NCBI RefSeq assembly: GCF_004345645.1
Contig: NZ_SLWS01000007.1
Coordinates: forward strand, 310,001 to 374,000
Origin: Actinocrispum wychmicini
Lineage (GTDB): Bacteria > Actinomycetota > Actinomycetes > Mycobacteriales > Pseudonocardiaceae
Reading direction: 5' to 3'
Length of the DNA stretch: 64,000 nucleotides
Shown: positions 1-7,429 of the stretch, piece after piece
Layout of the letters: every line of letters begins with the position of its first letter
How positions within the stretch are numbered: position 1 is the first letter of the stretch
Made by a program: the position numbers and the translations under genes
The notes under the pieces: model-generated
Database searches by the model: none
The model's input: the letters and a program-made list of their open reading frames with translations, nothing else
What the model was told of the DNA's origin: nothing

Positions 1-391
1 TGGCCTGCTGAACCGGCGACTCCTGCTCGACGAGGGCCAGTTCGGCGATCCGACTCACCACCTGGTCGGCGCGACGCTGCATGGTGCGCACCTCACGGTC
101 GACGCTCCGGCCCAGGTTCTCCAGCCGGGCCAGGTACGGCCGGTCCCCTGGTCCCTCGAACCCGAACGTGGCCCGCCCAATCCGGGCCGTGGCCTCCGGA
201 AGGCGGGAGATCATCCGGTCGAGCCAACTCTTGATTTTCTCCCGCACGATTCCTGGCGAATCGTGCGGGCCGACGCCGCTGACGTGTCTGACGGTGGCGC
301 AGGCCCGGGCCACCAGATTGGGATCTTCAACGCCCAAACCGGTGCGCAGCGCTTTCAGGTCCTCAACGAGTGCCGCCATCGTGATCGACAT
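1..391 (-). CDS. Conserved-type hypothetical protein, partial (C-terminus beyond left edge)
   Basis: An open frame runs leftwards from an ATG at 391 to the window edge without a stop. The visible 130 residues begin MSITMAALVEDLKALRTG and are largely helical, with a charged, coiled-coil-like stretch near the end (LENLGRSVDREVRTMQRR). The chosen start has a GGTGG-type ribosome site just upstream; a second in-frame ATG lies four codons in. There is no signal peptide or membrane segment in the visible part. I do not recognise the family. It is transcribed divergently from the XRE-STAND gene across a 275-base gap, so the two may share control elements. Confidence 0.6.
   Translation of the reverse strand, partial: MSITMAALVEDLKALRTGLGVEDPNLVARACATVRHVSGVGPHDSPGIVREKIKSWLDRMISRLPEATARIGRATFGFEGPGDRPYLARLENLGRSVDREVRTMQRRADQVVSRIAELALVEQESPVQQA
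241..269. repeat. Perfect 12-bp inverted repeat inside the partial left-edge gene
   Basis: CCCGCACGATTC, then five bases, then GAATCGTGCGGG. The arms are perfectly complementary. It lies inside a coding region about 120 bases after its start. It could be a regulatory hairpin in the mRNA or a protein-binding palindrome; coding constraint alone rarely gives a perfect 12-bp repeat. Confidence 0.6.
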
Positions 392-476
392 GTGGCCACC
401 TTCGTTCACGCCGTCGATCGGCGAGTCTACCGACCGCCCCGGCCGTCCAGACACGGCCCGGTCACAGTTTCATAGG

Positions 477-548
477 GTTTCCAAAACCGGGAAACAGTGC
501 AGGTTGCCCGGGTGGTAACGGTTTCTGGTGAGCGTGCTACTGGAAACC
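477..548. promoter_or_regulatory. Two GTTTC/GAAAC inverted repeats in the divergent control region
   Basis: GTTTCC-N7-GGAAAC at 477-495 and GGTTTC-N17-GAAACC at 520-548 lie between the left-edge gene and the XRE-STAND gene. Paired half-sites of one type upstream of a gene with an XRE DNA-binding domain suggest an autoregulatory operator. That assignment is inference. I see no convincing -35/-10 pair in the gap. Confidence 0.4.
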
Positions 549-666
549 ACTTTTACCTCCACAAATGCGAGTTGACGATGGATTTGTCGGTCCGCCGGCA
601 ACAACATCAACCACTTCACCCGATCGGATCGGTCTCGTGAACAATTCGCAAGGAGGGTGGGTCCAC

Positions 667-720
667 ATGCACACGCACATCATCGTGGTGCTCGGCCAGC
701 TGGTCGTGTTGCTGGGCTGA
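667..720 (+). CDS. Possible 17-residue hydrophobic leader peptide
   Basis: The reading frame encodes MHTHIIVVLGQLVVLLG and stops at 718-720. It has one of the best ribosome binding sites in the window (AAGGAGG at 650-656, 10 bases before the ATG). It sits 77 bases upstream of the XRE-STAND start and a strong GC hairpin separates the two. The peptide is mostly Val/Leu/Ile. It could be a translated leader for attenuation, a small membrane peptide, or chance; the ribosome site is the main argument that it is translated. Confidence 0.45.
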   Translation: MHTHIIVVLGQLVVLLG

Positions 721-727
721 ACAGGTA

Positions 728-764
728 CGGCCGGGCCGGTGACCGAGGGGCGCCGGCCCGGCCG
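728..764 (+). terminator. GC-rich hairpin between leader ORF and XRE-STAND gene (attenuator candidate)
   Basis: A 12-bp perfect stem (728-739 with 753-764) closes a 13-base loop; the arms are CGGCCGGGCCGG and its complement. It starts 8 bases after the leader ORF stop and ends 34 bases before the XRE-STAND start. There is no T-run, as is common for actinobacterial terminators. Position suggests transcription attenuation or a block to ribosome loading. Confidence 0.45.
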
Positions 765-797
765 GTCGCCGCCGACCGAGAGGGGGACGATCTCATC

Positions 798-2975
798 ATG
801 TCCGCGTTCGGAACCGAACTACGCAGCCTTCGCGAGCGGGCCGGGATGTCATTGACAACGCTGGCCAAGCTCGTCCCGACGTCGAAGGGATACCTCAGCA
901 GGATCGAGAACGGCAAGGTCAATGCGAGTCGCGGTATCGCGGCGGCGTGTGACAGGGCGCTGGACGCGAAAGGGCGGCTGTGCGCGCTGGCCACTCGCTC
1001 GGCCGGGCCCGGCCGGCCACCCGGACCGGTCGGACTTCCGGCCGGCACCCGGCATTTCGTCGGCCGGGAGACGGAATTGGCCCGGTTGTCGGCGATGTTG
1101 CTCCATCAGGACGCCGTCCGGGTGTGCGTTGTACACGGCATGGCCGGCGTCGGGAAGACAGCGGTCGCCATTTCCGCGGCTCGTGCGGTGATCGACGACT
1201 TTCCGGACGGATGCCTGTTTTTCGACCTACGCGGCCACACGCCGGGCGCCCCTGTGCTGACCGCCGAGGAAGGGCTGCGCCGGGTCCTCGGGCTGGTCGA
1301 CGTACCCGGCGAGAAGATCCCACCGGACGTCGAAGGGCAGGCGAACCTGCTGCAGACGCTGTTGCGCGGACGCCGGGTGTTGTTCGTCTTCGACAACGTC
1401 CGTACCGCCGACCAGGTCCGGCTGTTGCTGCCGGCGGAACCCGGCTGCCGGGTGATCATCACCAGCCGCGGGCGGCTGGCCGCCCTGGACGACGCGTGGC
1501 CCGTCCCGCTCGACGTGCTTCCCCAGGCAGAAGCCGTGGCGTTGTTCCGATCGGTGGCCGGGCCGTCGGTGGCCGCGGACGACAAGGCTGTGCGGGACAT
1601 CGTGGCCTGCTGTGGCCTGCTCCCGCTGGCCATCCGGATCGCGGCGGCGCGGTTGGTCGCTGGCGGATGGACCACCGCGGGCCTGCTCGGCCGGTTGACC
1701 AGCCAGGACACCCGGCTCAGCTCGCTGAACGACGGCGAACGCAGCGTCGAGGCGGTGTTCAAGGTGTCCTACGACGCGCTTCCCGCCGAGCAGCGCTGGT
1801 TGTTCGGCTTGCTGGCGTTGCACCCGGCCACCGCGGCCGAGATCACCGCCGTGCACGCGTTGGCCGGCTTGGCCCCGGACGAGACCGACCGGCTGCTAGA
1901 CCGGCTGCACGACGCCCACCTGGTGACTCGCAACCAGGCCGGGTTCATCGAGGTGCACGACCTGACGCGGATGTTCGCTGTCAGGTACGCGTTGCCCGAG
2001 GTCAGCCGCACCGACCAGACCGCGGCTGCGGGCAGGCTGGTGGACTACGCCCTGGCGTTGGTCAACGCGGCCGATGAACTCGTTGAGCCACAACGATTCC
2101 GCCCCGAGGTGACCACTGAGGAGCACGGCCTTCCCTTCGAGGACACCGGCACGGCGTTGGCCTGGTTGCGACGACACTGGCCGGCGCTGGTCCAGGTCGT
2201 CGACCTGGCCGCGCGGTTCGGCCACCACCGGCACTGTTGGCAGCTCACCCTCGTCCTGCGGTCGTACTTCTTCCGCGAGCGCCTGCTGGACCCGTGGATC
2301 AGCACCCACGAACTGGCCCTCACGTCGGCGCGACAGGCCGGGGACGTGAGCGGCGCCGCCATGATCCTGAACAACCTCGGCATGGCCCGCCTTGAGCAGG
2401 GTGACCTCGCCGAGGCGATCACGTGCCACAACCGTGCCAAGGAGTACTTCGACCGGGCCGGCAACGGGCGGGGAACGACAGCGGTGTCCAGTCGGGCATG
2501 GGCGCTGGCGGCCGAAGGTGACCTCGTGGCGGCGCATCGCGACCTGACCAGCACGTTGGCCGTCTACCGGCGCACTGCCCGAACGCGCAACACCGCCATC
2601 GCGTTACGTGGTCTCGCGTTCGTCCTGGCCGCGATGGGTCAGTTCGACGAAGCCCTTGCCCACGCCCACGAAGCGCACGGCCTGTTGAAATTGCCGCGGG
2701 ACGCGCTGATGACGATCAACTGCATCGCCTGGATTCATTTCCGCGCCGGCCGGCTGGACGAGGCCGAACACCAGTACCAGTCGGCGGTGACCTTGGCGGA
2801 ACTCGACGGCAGCGAGTACGAACTGGCCCGTGCCCTCACAGGTGTCGGCAATGTGGCCGCCCGGCGCGGAGAGCCAGAAGTCGCCAGGCGACGATGGGAG
2901 GAGGCGGACGAGTACTGTGTGCAGTTCAATCCCCGCCTGCTGGGCGAAGCGCAGGCACGCGCCGAGCTGGCTTGA
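798..2975 (+). CDS. XRE-HTH / NB-ARC STAND ATPase / TPR regulator
   Basis: A 725-residue cytoplasmic signal-transduction ATPase. Residues 3-62 form an XRE-type helix-turn-helix (RERAGMSLTTLAKLVPTSKG). An NB-ARC module follows, with FVGRETEL near 87, Walker A GMAGVGKT at 114-121, Walker B LFVFDN near 196, the sensor RVIITSR and a GLLPLAIRIAA motif. The C-terminal third holds TPR-like repeats (GAAMILNNLGMARLEQGDLAEAI). STAND proteins of this type act as switches in which the TPR part senses a ligand. I chose the ATG at 798 because the HTH begins there; the frame is open further upstream but that stretch reads as low-complexity out-of-frame protein. It is followed after 12 bases by the TIR-STAND gene, so the two probably form an operon. 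Confidence 0.85.
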   Translation: MSAFGTELRSLRERAGMSLTTLAKLVPTSKGYLSRIENGKVNASRGIAAACDRALDAKGRLCALATRSAGPGRPPGPVGLPAGTRHFVGRETELARLSAMLLHQDAVRVCVVHGMAGVGKTAVAISAARAVIDDFPDGCLFFDLRGHTPGAPVLTAEEGLRRVLGLVDVPGEKIPPDVEGQANLLQTLLRGRRVLFVFDNVRTADQVRLLLPAEPGCRVIITSRGRLAALDDAWPVPLDVLPQAEAVALFRSVAGPSVAADDKAVRDIVACCGLLPLAIRIAAARLVAGGWTTAGLLGRLTSQDTRLSSLNDGERSVEAVFKVSYDALPAEQRWLFGLLALHPATAAEITAVHALAGLAPDETDRLLDRLHDAHLVTRNQAGFIEVHDLTRMFAVRYALPEVSRTDQTAAAGRLVDYALALVNAADELVEPQRFRPEVTTEEHGLPFEDTGTALAWLRRHWPALVQVVDLAARFGHHRHCWQLTLVLRSYFFRERLLDPWISTHELALTSARQAGDVSGAAMILNNLGMARLEQGDLAEAITCHNRAKEYFDRAGNGRGTTAVSSRAWALAAEGDLVAAHRDLTSTLAVYRRTARTRNTAIALRGLAFVLAAMGQFDEALAHAHEAHGLLKLPRDALMTINCIAWIHFRAGRLDEAEHQYQSAVTLAELDGSEYELARALTGVGNVAARRGEPEVARRRWEEADEYCVQFNPRLLGEAQARAELA

Positions 2976-2987
2976 GAGGACCGAGCC

Positions 2988-5657
2988 GTGGCGAATCCGT
3001 ATGACGTGTTCTTGTGTTACGTATGGGAGGACAAGGCAGAAGCCGACGCTCTGCGCGCGGAACTCGAGGCGTTGCACCTGAACGTCTTCCAGGACACGAA
3101 GATGCGCGTCTACGACTTCATCGACGGCGAGATCAACGAGGCGCTGCGTCATTCCCGCACGCTGGTCATGCTGCACTCGCCGTCGTTCCACAACAGCGAG
3201 TACTGCTGGCAGGAGCTGCATTACGCGTTGCTGCGGTCCTATCGGTTGGGGCTCGACCGCACCCGGGTGATGGCGGTCGTCAAAGCCGGCCGGATGAGAG
3301 CCGTCCGGCCGGACATGGTCAAGAACTGGGTTCTGCCGCCGGTCGGCCAGGACTCCGCCAAGGTCGCCGAAGCTGTCGCCGACAACGTGCGCCTGATCGC
3401 GGCAGCGGACAGCCGGCTGTTGGGCGACGCGCCGGAGCCACCCGAGCCGCGGTGGCAACCGACGTTGCCGAGCCTCCGGACGGTGTACGGCCGGGAACGG
3501 GAACTCTGGGAGCTGCACGACCTGTTGTTCACCGACCAGCCCGGTCAGGTCGTGGCGGTGACCGGCCTGAGTGGACAAGGCAAGACGTCCTTCGCCGAGC
3601 AGTACGCACGACTGTTCGCGCAGGACTATCCTGGTGGCGTCCACTTTCTGCGCGCCACCGGGCATTCCCTCGCCGAGCAGGCCGGCAGCCTGGAGATCGG
3701 CGACGAGCGGTACCTGTGGATTGTCGACGACGTGCCCGCGGGGACCGACCTCCGATCGTCCCGGTACCTTGTCGCGCCGACCGGGGCCGGCCGCACGCTC
3801 GTGCTCACCCAGGGCGACGCGCCGGGCTCGATGGACCGCCAGCGTGTCCTTGAGCTGCCCGCACTCGGCCGGATGGCCGCGTTGGCCGTCCTGACATCAG
3901 GGCTGCCCGGTACCGTCGAGAATCGCCTGACGAGGCTGCGAACCGATCGTGTGGCGTACCACGCCGCGGCCGGGCTCGCCGACGACCTCGCCGGGCACCC
4001 GCACGCGCTGGTCCTCGCGGCCGGGCTGGTCAGGTCCTTCACCGATTTCCCGGAGCTTCGACGTGTGCTCACCGCGGACGACCGAAGGCCGTTGTTCCTG
4101 GCACTTCCGGGGGATCTGGTCGCGAAACTGCCGCACGGCAAGGCGCGTGCGATCACGGCGGCCATCGTCCGCAGCGTCGAACAACTCCCCGAGGGCGGTC
4201 GTGACGTGCTGCGGATAGCCGCCCTGGGGGACGCCGCTCCGGTTCCCCGGTCGTTGTATTCGTTGTGCGACAGCGGGATTGACGAGGTTCTGCGCGCGTT
4301 GCTGGCGACGACCACCGAGGATCGCGCCGAGATCCGCGTGCATCCACTCGTCACCAGGACCGTCCAGTTGATCGAACCCGACCCGCCGCGCGTGCAGCGG
4401 TTGCGGATCGCCGTCCTGGGCCGCCTCACGCAACTGGCCGACCAGGCTCGGGAAAGCCGGTCGTTCGGCGCTCTGACCCCTTGCCTCGCCTACCTGGTGC
4501 GGCTCGCGGACGGCATGGCTGACCTCGACGAATGGCACCTGGTCAACGAAGCCGGCCGGGCGTTCGCCGAACTGGGTGACAGCCGGTCCACCCTTGACTT
4601 GTACCGCAGCCTGTTCGACACCTGCGCACAAGCGCTCGGCGACAGCCCGACCACGATCGCGATGCTGGTGGGCCTGGGCGCGGCCTACGGCATGCACGGC
4701 GAGCACGCCACCGCACTCGACCTCAAAGTCCGTGCCCATCAATGGCTGCTGGCCGAGTTCGGCCCGGACCATCCGGACACCCTCATCGCGTGCAACAACA
4801 TCGCGGTGACCCACCTGGACATGGGAGACCCCGGCCTGGCGGCCGACCTCCTGCACGGGGTTCACCAAACCCGCCGCCGGGTTCTGGGCGACTACCACGT
4901 GGACACGGTCGAAGCCCTGACGAACTACTCGATCGCGGTCGGCAGAACCGGCGACCACGTTCATGCTCTCCTGCTCAAACAGCAGGCGTACCAACTCTGC
5001 CAGGACGTACACGGGCCGGGGAGTCCACGAACCACCGACGCGTTGAACAACATCGCCGCCACCTTGTCCCACACTGACCGCGGCCGGGCACACGCACTGT
5101 TCCGTGAGGTACATGCCGCACGTCTCGCCGAGGCCAACGACGCGGAAACAGCGGGTGCGCTGGAGAACCTGGCGGTCACCTCGGACGAGCCAGCGCGTTT
5201 TCTGATCGACGCGTACCGGCTGCGCCTGGCCGCGCAGGGACCTGACCACCCTGCGACCCAACGCGTCCTTCGCTTCCTCCTGCAGCCGGGTGCCGGAACG
5301 TCCACAATGGTCACCGCGCAGGTCGTCGACGTGCTGCCGGCTGGACTCGAACTGGATGGGATCCGGCTCGACCGCGCTCGTGCCGACGAACTCGACCAGC
5401 TCCACGAACGAGCCCGTGACCACTACGACCAGTGTTACGCCGAGTTCGGCCCGGACGACGCCCGGACCATGGTCGCGGTGTGCTACCTGGCGCACGCCCA
5501 CGCGGCGATCGATCAGCTGGACCAGCAGGCCGACGAGGCCTGGATCCTCATCGACGACGCGGCCCAGGGGCTGCACGAGACCTTGGGCCCGGACGCTCCC
5601 GAGACGCGAGCCGCGTGGCGCCTGCACGAATGGATCGCGGGGATCCGTGCCCGGTAA
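2988..5657 (+). CDS. TIR / NB-ARC-like STAND / TPR protein
   Basis: An 889-residue three-part protein. The N-terminal TIR domain (about 4-140) starts YDVFLCYVWEDK and contains SEYCWQEL, whose Glu76 matches the catalytic glutamate of NAD-cleaving TIR domains. A STAND ATPase follows (VYGRERELWEL near 167, Walker A GLSGQGKT at 193-200, Walker B-like YLWIVDDV). Residues from about 520 are kinesin-light-chain-type TPRs (GPDHPDTLIACNNIA, GDYHVDTVEALTNYS). TIR-STAND-TPR proteins are known as triggerable immune or cell-suicide switches in actinobacteria and cyanobacteria. The NADase activity and the trigger are inference. It is in the same operon as the XRE-STAND gene and ends 14 bases from the stop of the convergent SEFIR gene. 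Confidence 0.85.
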   Translation: MANPYDVFLCYVWEDKAEADALRAELEALHLNVFQDTKMRVYDFIDGEINEALRHSRTLVMLHSPSFHNSEYCWQELHYALLRSYRLGLDRTRVMAVVKAGRMRAVRPDMVKNWVLPPVGQDSAKVAEAVADNVRLIAAADSRLLGDAPEPPEPRWQPTLPSLRTVYGRERELWELHDLLFTDQPGQVVAVTGLSGQGKTSFAEQYARLFAQDYPGGVHFLRATGHSLAEQAGSLEIGDERYLWIVDDVPAGTDLRSSRYLVAPTGAGRTLVLTQGDAPGSMDRQRVLELPALGRMAALAVLTSGLPGTVENRLTRLRTDRVAYHAAAGLADDLAGHPHALVLAAGLVRSFTDFPELRRVLTADDRRPLFLALPGDLVAKLPHGKARAITAAIVRSVEQLPEGGRDVLRIAALGDAAPVPRSLYSLCDSGIDEVLRALLATTTEDRAEIRVHPLVTRTVQLIEPDPPRVQRLRIAVLGRLTQLADQARESRSFGALTPCLAYLVRLADGMADLDEWHLVNEAGRAFAELGDSRSTLDLYRSLFDTCAQALGDSPTTIAMLVGLGAAYGMHGEHATALDLKVRAHQWLLAEFGPDHPDTLIACNNIAVTHLDMGDPGLAADLLHGVHQTRRRVLGDYHVDTVEALTNYSIAVGRTGDHVHALLLKQQAYQLCQDVHGPGSPRTTDALNNIAATLSHTDRGRAHALFREVHAARLAEANDAETAGALENLAVTSDEPARFLIDAYRLRLAAQGPDHPATQRVLRFLLQPGAGTSTMVTAQVVDVLPAGLELDGIRLDRARADELDQLHERARDHYDQCYAEFGPDDARTMVAVCYLAHAHAAIDQLDQQADEAWILIDDAAQGLHETLGPDAPETRAAWRLHEWIAGIRAR

Positions 5658-5671
5658 CTGGCCGCATTCAG

Positions 5672-6634
5672 CTAGCACAGTGTGGGGTTTCCCCAAGCCA
5701 GTTCCGGCAGGCGGGCCTCGTGCGAAACACCGGGACGACACATCTCCAGCCGCAACTTCAACGACCCGGTGAGGTCCACTTCGACGGTCGCCGGTTTGCC
5801 CACCGCGGCTTTGCCCTCGTACCGGGGGTGGCCGTCGACGAAGACCCGGAAGTGCCCGACCTGGAAGGTCTCGATGGCGTCGTCCACGACGCCGACGACC
5901 GACTTCATCCGCCGGTACGCGCCGGCGAGGTCCACCTCGACGAAACCAACGTCGTCCCTGGTGGACGAACTGGGCCGCAGCACGATGCTGTCGTCGTACC
6001 GGACACCGTCGATCAGCGCGGTGTCCCCGCGGATGTGCACGCTCTGGGCCAGCCAGGGCATCGCCCGCACGGATCGGGTTCGCGGATCGTTCGGCGCACG
6101 CGTGCCGCCCTCGCCCGGGGCGCCGCCACGCCACTCGCCCCGCTCCGGCATCGGGTGTTCCGCGCGACCGGTGATCGCGGCGAGAAGCCCGGCGATACCG
6201 TCCTCGGTGAACTCCTTGACCCGAAACCTCGTTGTGGAATAAGGGGTGAGGAACTCCGGGACGTCATCGAGCGAATAGCCGGGCAGTATCACCGGCAGTA
6301 CCCGTTCGATGCCGCAGCGCAGGTTCCTGGTCAGGTGGTTGCGGATGATCGCTGTCTCGTAGTGCGATCCGCGCCCCACGTGCGGCGGCGCCATTCCGTC
6401 GCCGCTGTTCTTGTACTGCGGCGACACGATGACCAGAACGAAATCCGCTTCGGTCAGATGGGTCGCCGCCCAGATCGACCAGTCCCGGCGGACATGGTCG
6501 TCCCACTGGTCCATGCGCACGTCCAAGCCGACGTCGTGGCGCAGGAACGTGGCGAACACCCGGACCCGTTCCACGTGTTCCGGTGTGTCGTGCGCATAGC
6601 TGATGAAAACCCTCGGCGCCGCACCGTCGGACAT
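5672..6634 (-). CDS. SEFIR domain protein with C-terminal NPCBM-like domain
   Basis: A 320-residue protein starting at the ATG at 6634, which has GGGAGGGG just upstream. Residues about 8-150 match a SEFIR domain, the TIR relative (RVFISYAHDTPEHVERVR, then WAATHLTEADFVLVIVSPQY). Residues about 205-320 look like an NPCBM-type beta-sandwich (VRYDDSIVL, FVEVDLAGAYRRMKSVVGV, FRVFVDGHPRYEG, VEVDLTGSLKLRLEM, LAWGNPTL). NPCBM domains are best known from secreted glycosidases, but this protein has no signal peptide. The combination suggests a ligand-sensing SEFIR adaptor. It is divergent from the TIR/KGGVGR operon across 214 bases and convergent with the TIR-STAND gene. Confidence 0.8.
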   Translation of the reverse strand: MSDGAAPRVFISYAHDTPEHVERVRVFATFLRHDVGLDVRMDQWDDHVRRDWSIWAATHLTEADFVLVIVSPQYKNSGDGMAPPHVGRGSHYETAIIRNHLTRNLRCGIERVLPVILPGYSLDDVPEFLTPYSTTRFRVKEFTEDGIAGLLAAITGRAEHPMPERGEWRGGAPGEGGTRAPNDPRTRSVRAMPWLAQSVHIRGDTALIDGVRYDDSIVLRPSSSTRDDVGFVEVDLAGAYRRMKSVVGVVDDAIETFQVGHFRVFVDGHPRYEGKAAVGKPATVEVDLTGSLKLRLEMCRPGVSHEARLPELAWGNPTLC

Positions 6635-6729
6635 CTCGGCTCCCCTCCCTGGCAGTGGTGACAGGCATTGTCGGCGATGTATCGCCGGCTGGTGCCCGGA
6701 TGTCACGGATCTGACGTGTTCCCGGGCCG

Positions 6730-6758
6730 TCCTGGTCCGCCGGGCCGGACGACCAGGA
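6730..6758. promoter_or_regulatory. 8-bp inverted repeat in the SEFIR/TIR divergent promoter region
   Basis: TCCTGGTC at 6730-6737 and GACCAGGA at 6751-6758 are perfectly complementary and separated by 13 GC-rich bases. It is centred in the 214-base gap between the two divergent transcription units, a usual place for a shared operator. The binding protein is unknown. Confidence 0.35.
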
Positions 6759-6848
6759 ACTGACCGACTACTGACATGTCCGCGCGCTGTCTCCGGCGGG
6801 TCTCCCGGACATACGATCTGGCCGCCCCGTCAAGCATTCGAAGGAGCG

Positions 6849-7428
6849 ATGGCACGCGTGTACCAGTACGACGTGTTCATCAGCTACCACCGGGCAGGGG
6901 CGACAGTGCCGGCGTGGGTTCGCACGCATTTCTATCCCCGGCTCGCCGCGCTGCTGGACGAACAGCTCGACCACGAGGCGACGGTCTTCTTCGACGGCAA
7001 CACCCGTGCGGGCGGAAAATGGCCGGACGAACTGCGCGACGCGTTGGGACGAGCCAAGATCCTGCTCCCGGTGTGCTCACCCAAGTACTTCCTGAGTGAA
7101 TGGTGTCTGGCCGAGTGGCATTCGATGGCGCACCGGGAGGAACTGACCGGTATGGGATCGCACGGGCTGATATCCGGTGATCTTCTGTGACTCGAAGAAC
7201 TTCCCACGGTACGCGCACGAGCGCACCATGCACGACCTCAAGGAATGGAACTGCCCCGACCCGCAGTTCCAGGACTCGTTGCAGTTCCTCGACTTCCACC
7301 AGCAGGTGGAGCGGATCGCCGAGGAGCTGGCCGACCTCATCGACCGGGCGCCGGCGTGGCGCCCTGACTGGCCGGCGCGGACGCCGGTCCCCGACCCGCC
7401 GCGGACCTCCCGCCTGCCGAGGCTGTGA
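6849..7428 (+). pseudogene. TIR-domain gene interrupted by a frameshift
   Basis: The frame from the ATG at 6849 (ribosome site AAGGAG) encodes a clear TIR domain: YDVFISYHRAG, then ILLPVCSPKYFLSEWCLAEW with the expected catalytic Glu89. It stops at 7190. The end of the domain continues intact in the next frame from about 7171 to 7428 (YPVIFCDSKNFPRYAHERT...FHQQVERIAEEL). The two halves join as one ordinary TIR protein of about 192 residues if the single A at 7170 is treated as inserted, or two bases as lost. The downstream half is fully conserved-looking, so the change is recent or a sequencing error. Its stop falls one base before the ATG of the KGGVGR ATPase, indicating coupling. Confidence 0.75.
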
Positions 7429-7429
7429 C

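Noticed and set aside
3897..6134. Long open frame antisense to the TIR-STAND gene
   Set aside because: It is the mirror of high third-position GC in the real gene, has no recognisable domain and overlaps a clear multi-domain protein.
7160..7200. Programmed ribosomal frameshift in the TIR gene
   Set aside because: The conserved next-frame sequence begins before the zero-frame stop, so slippage at the stop would lose YPVIFCD; an indel at 7170 explains the data better. No slippery heptamer is seen.
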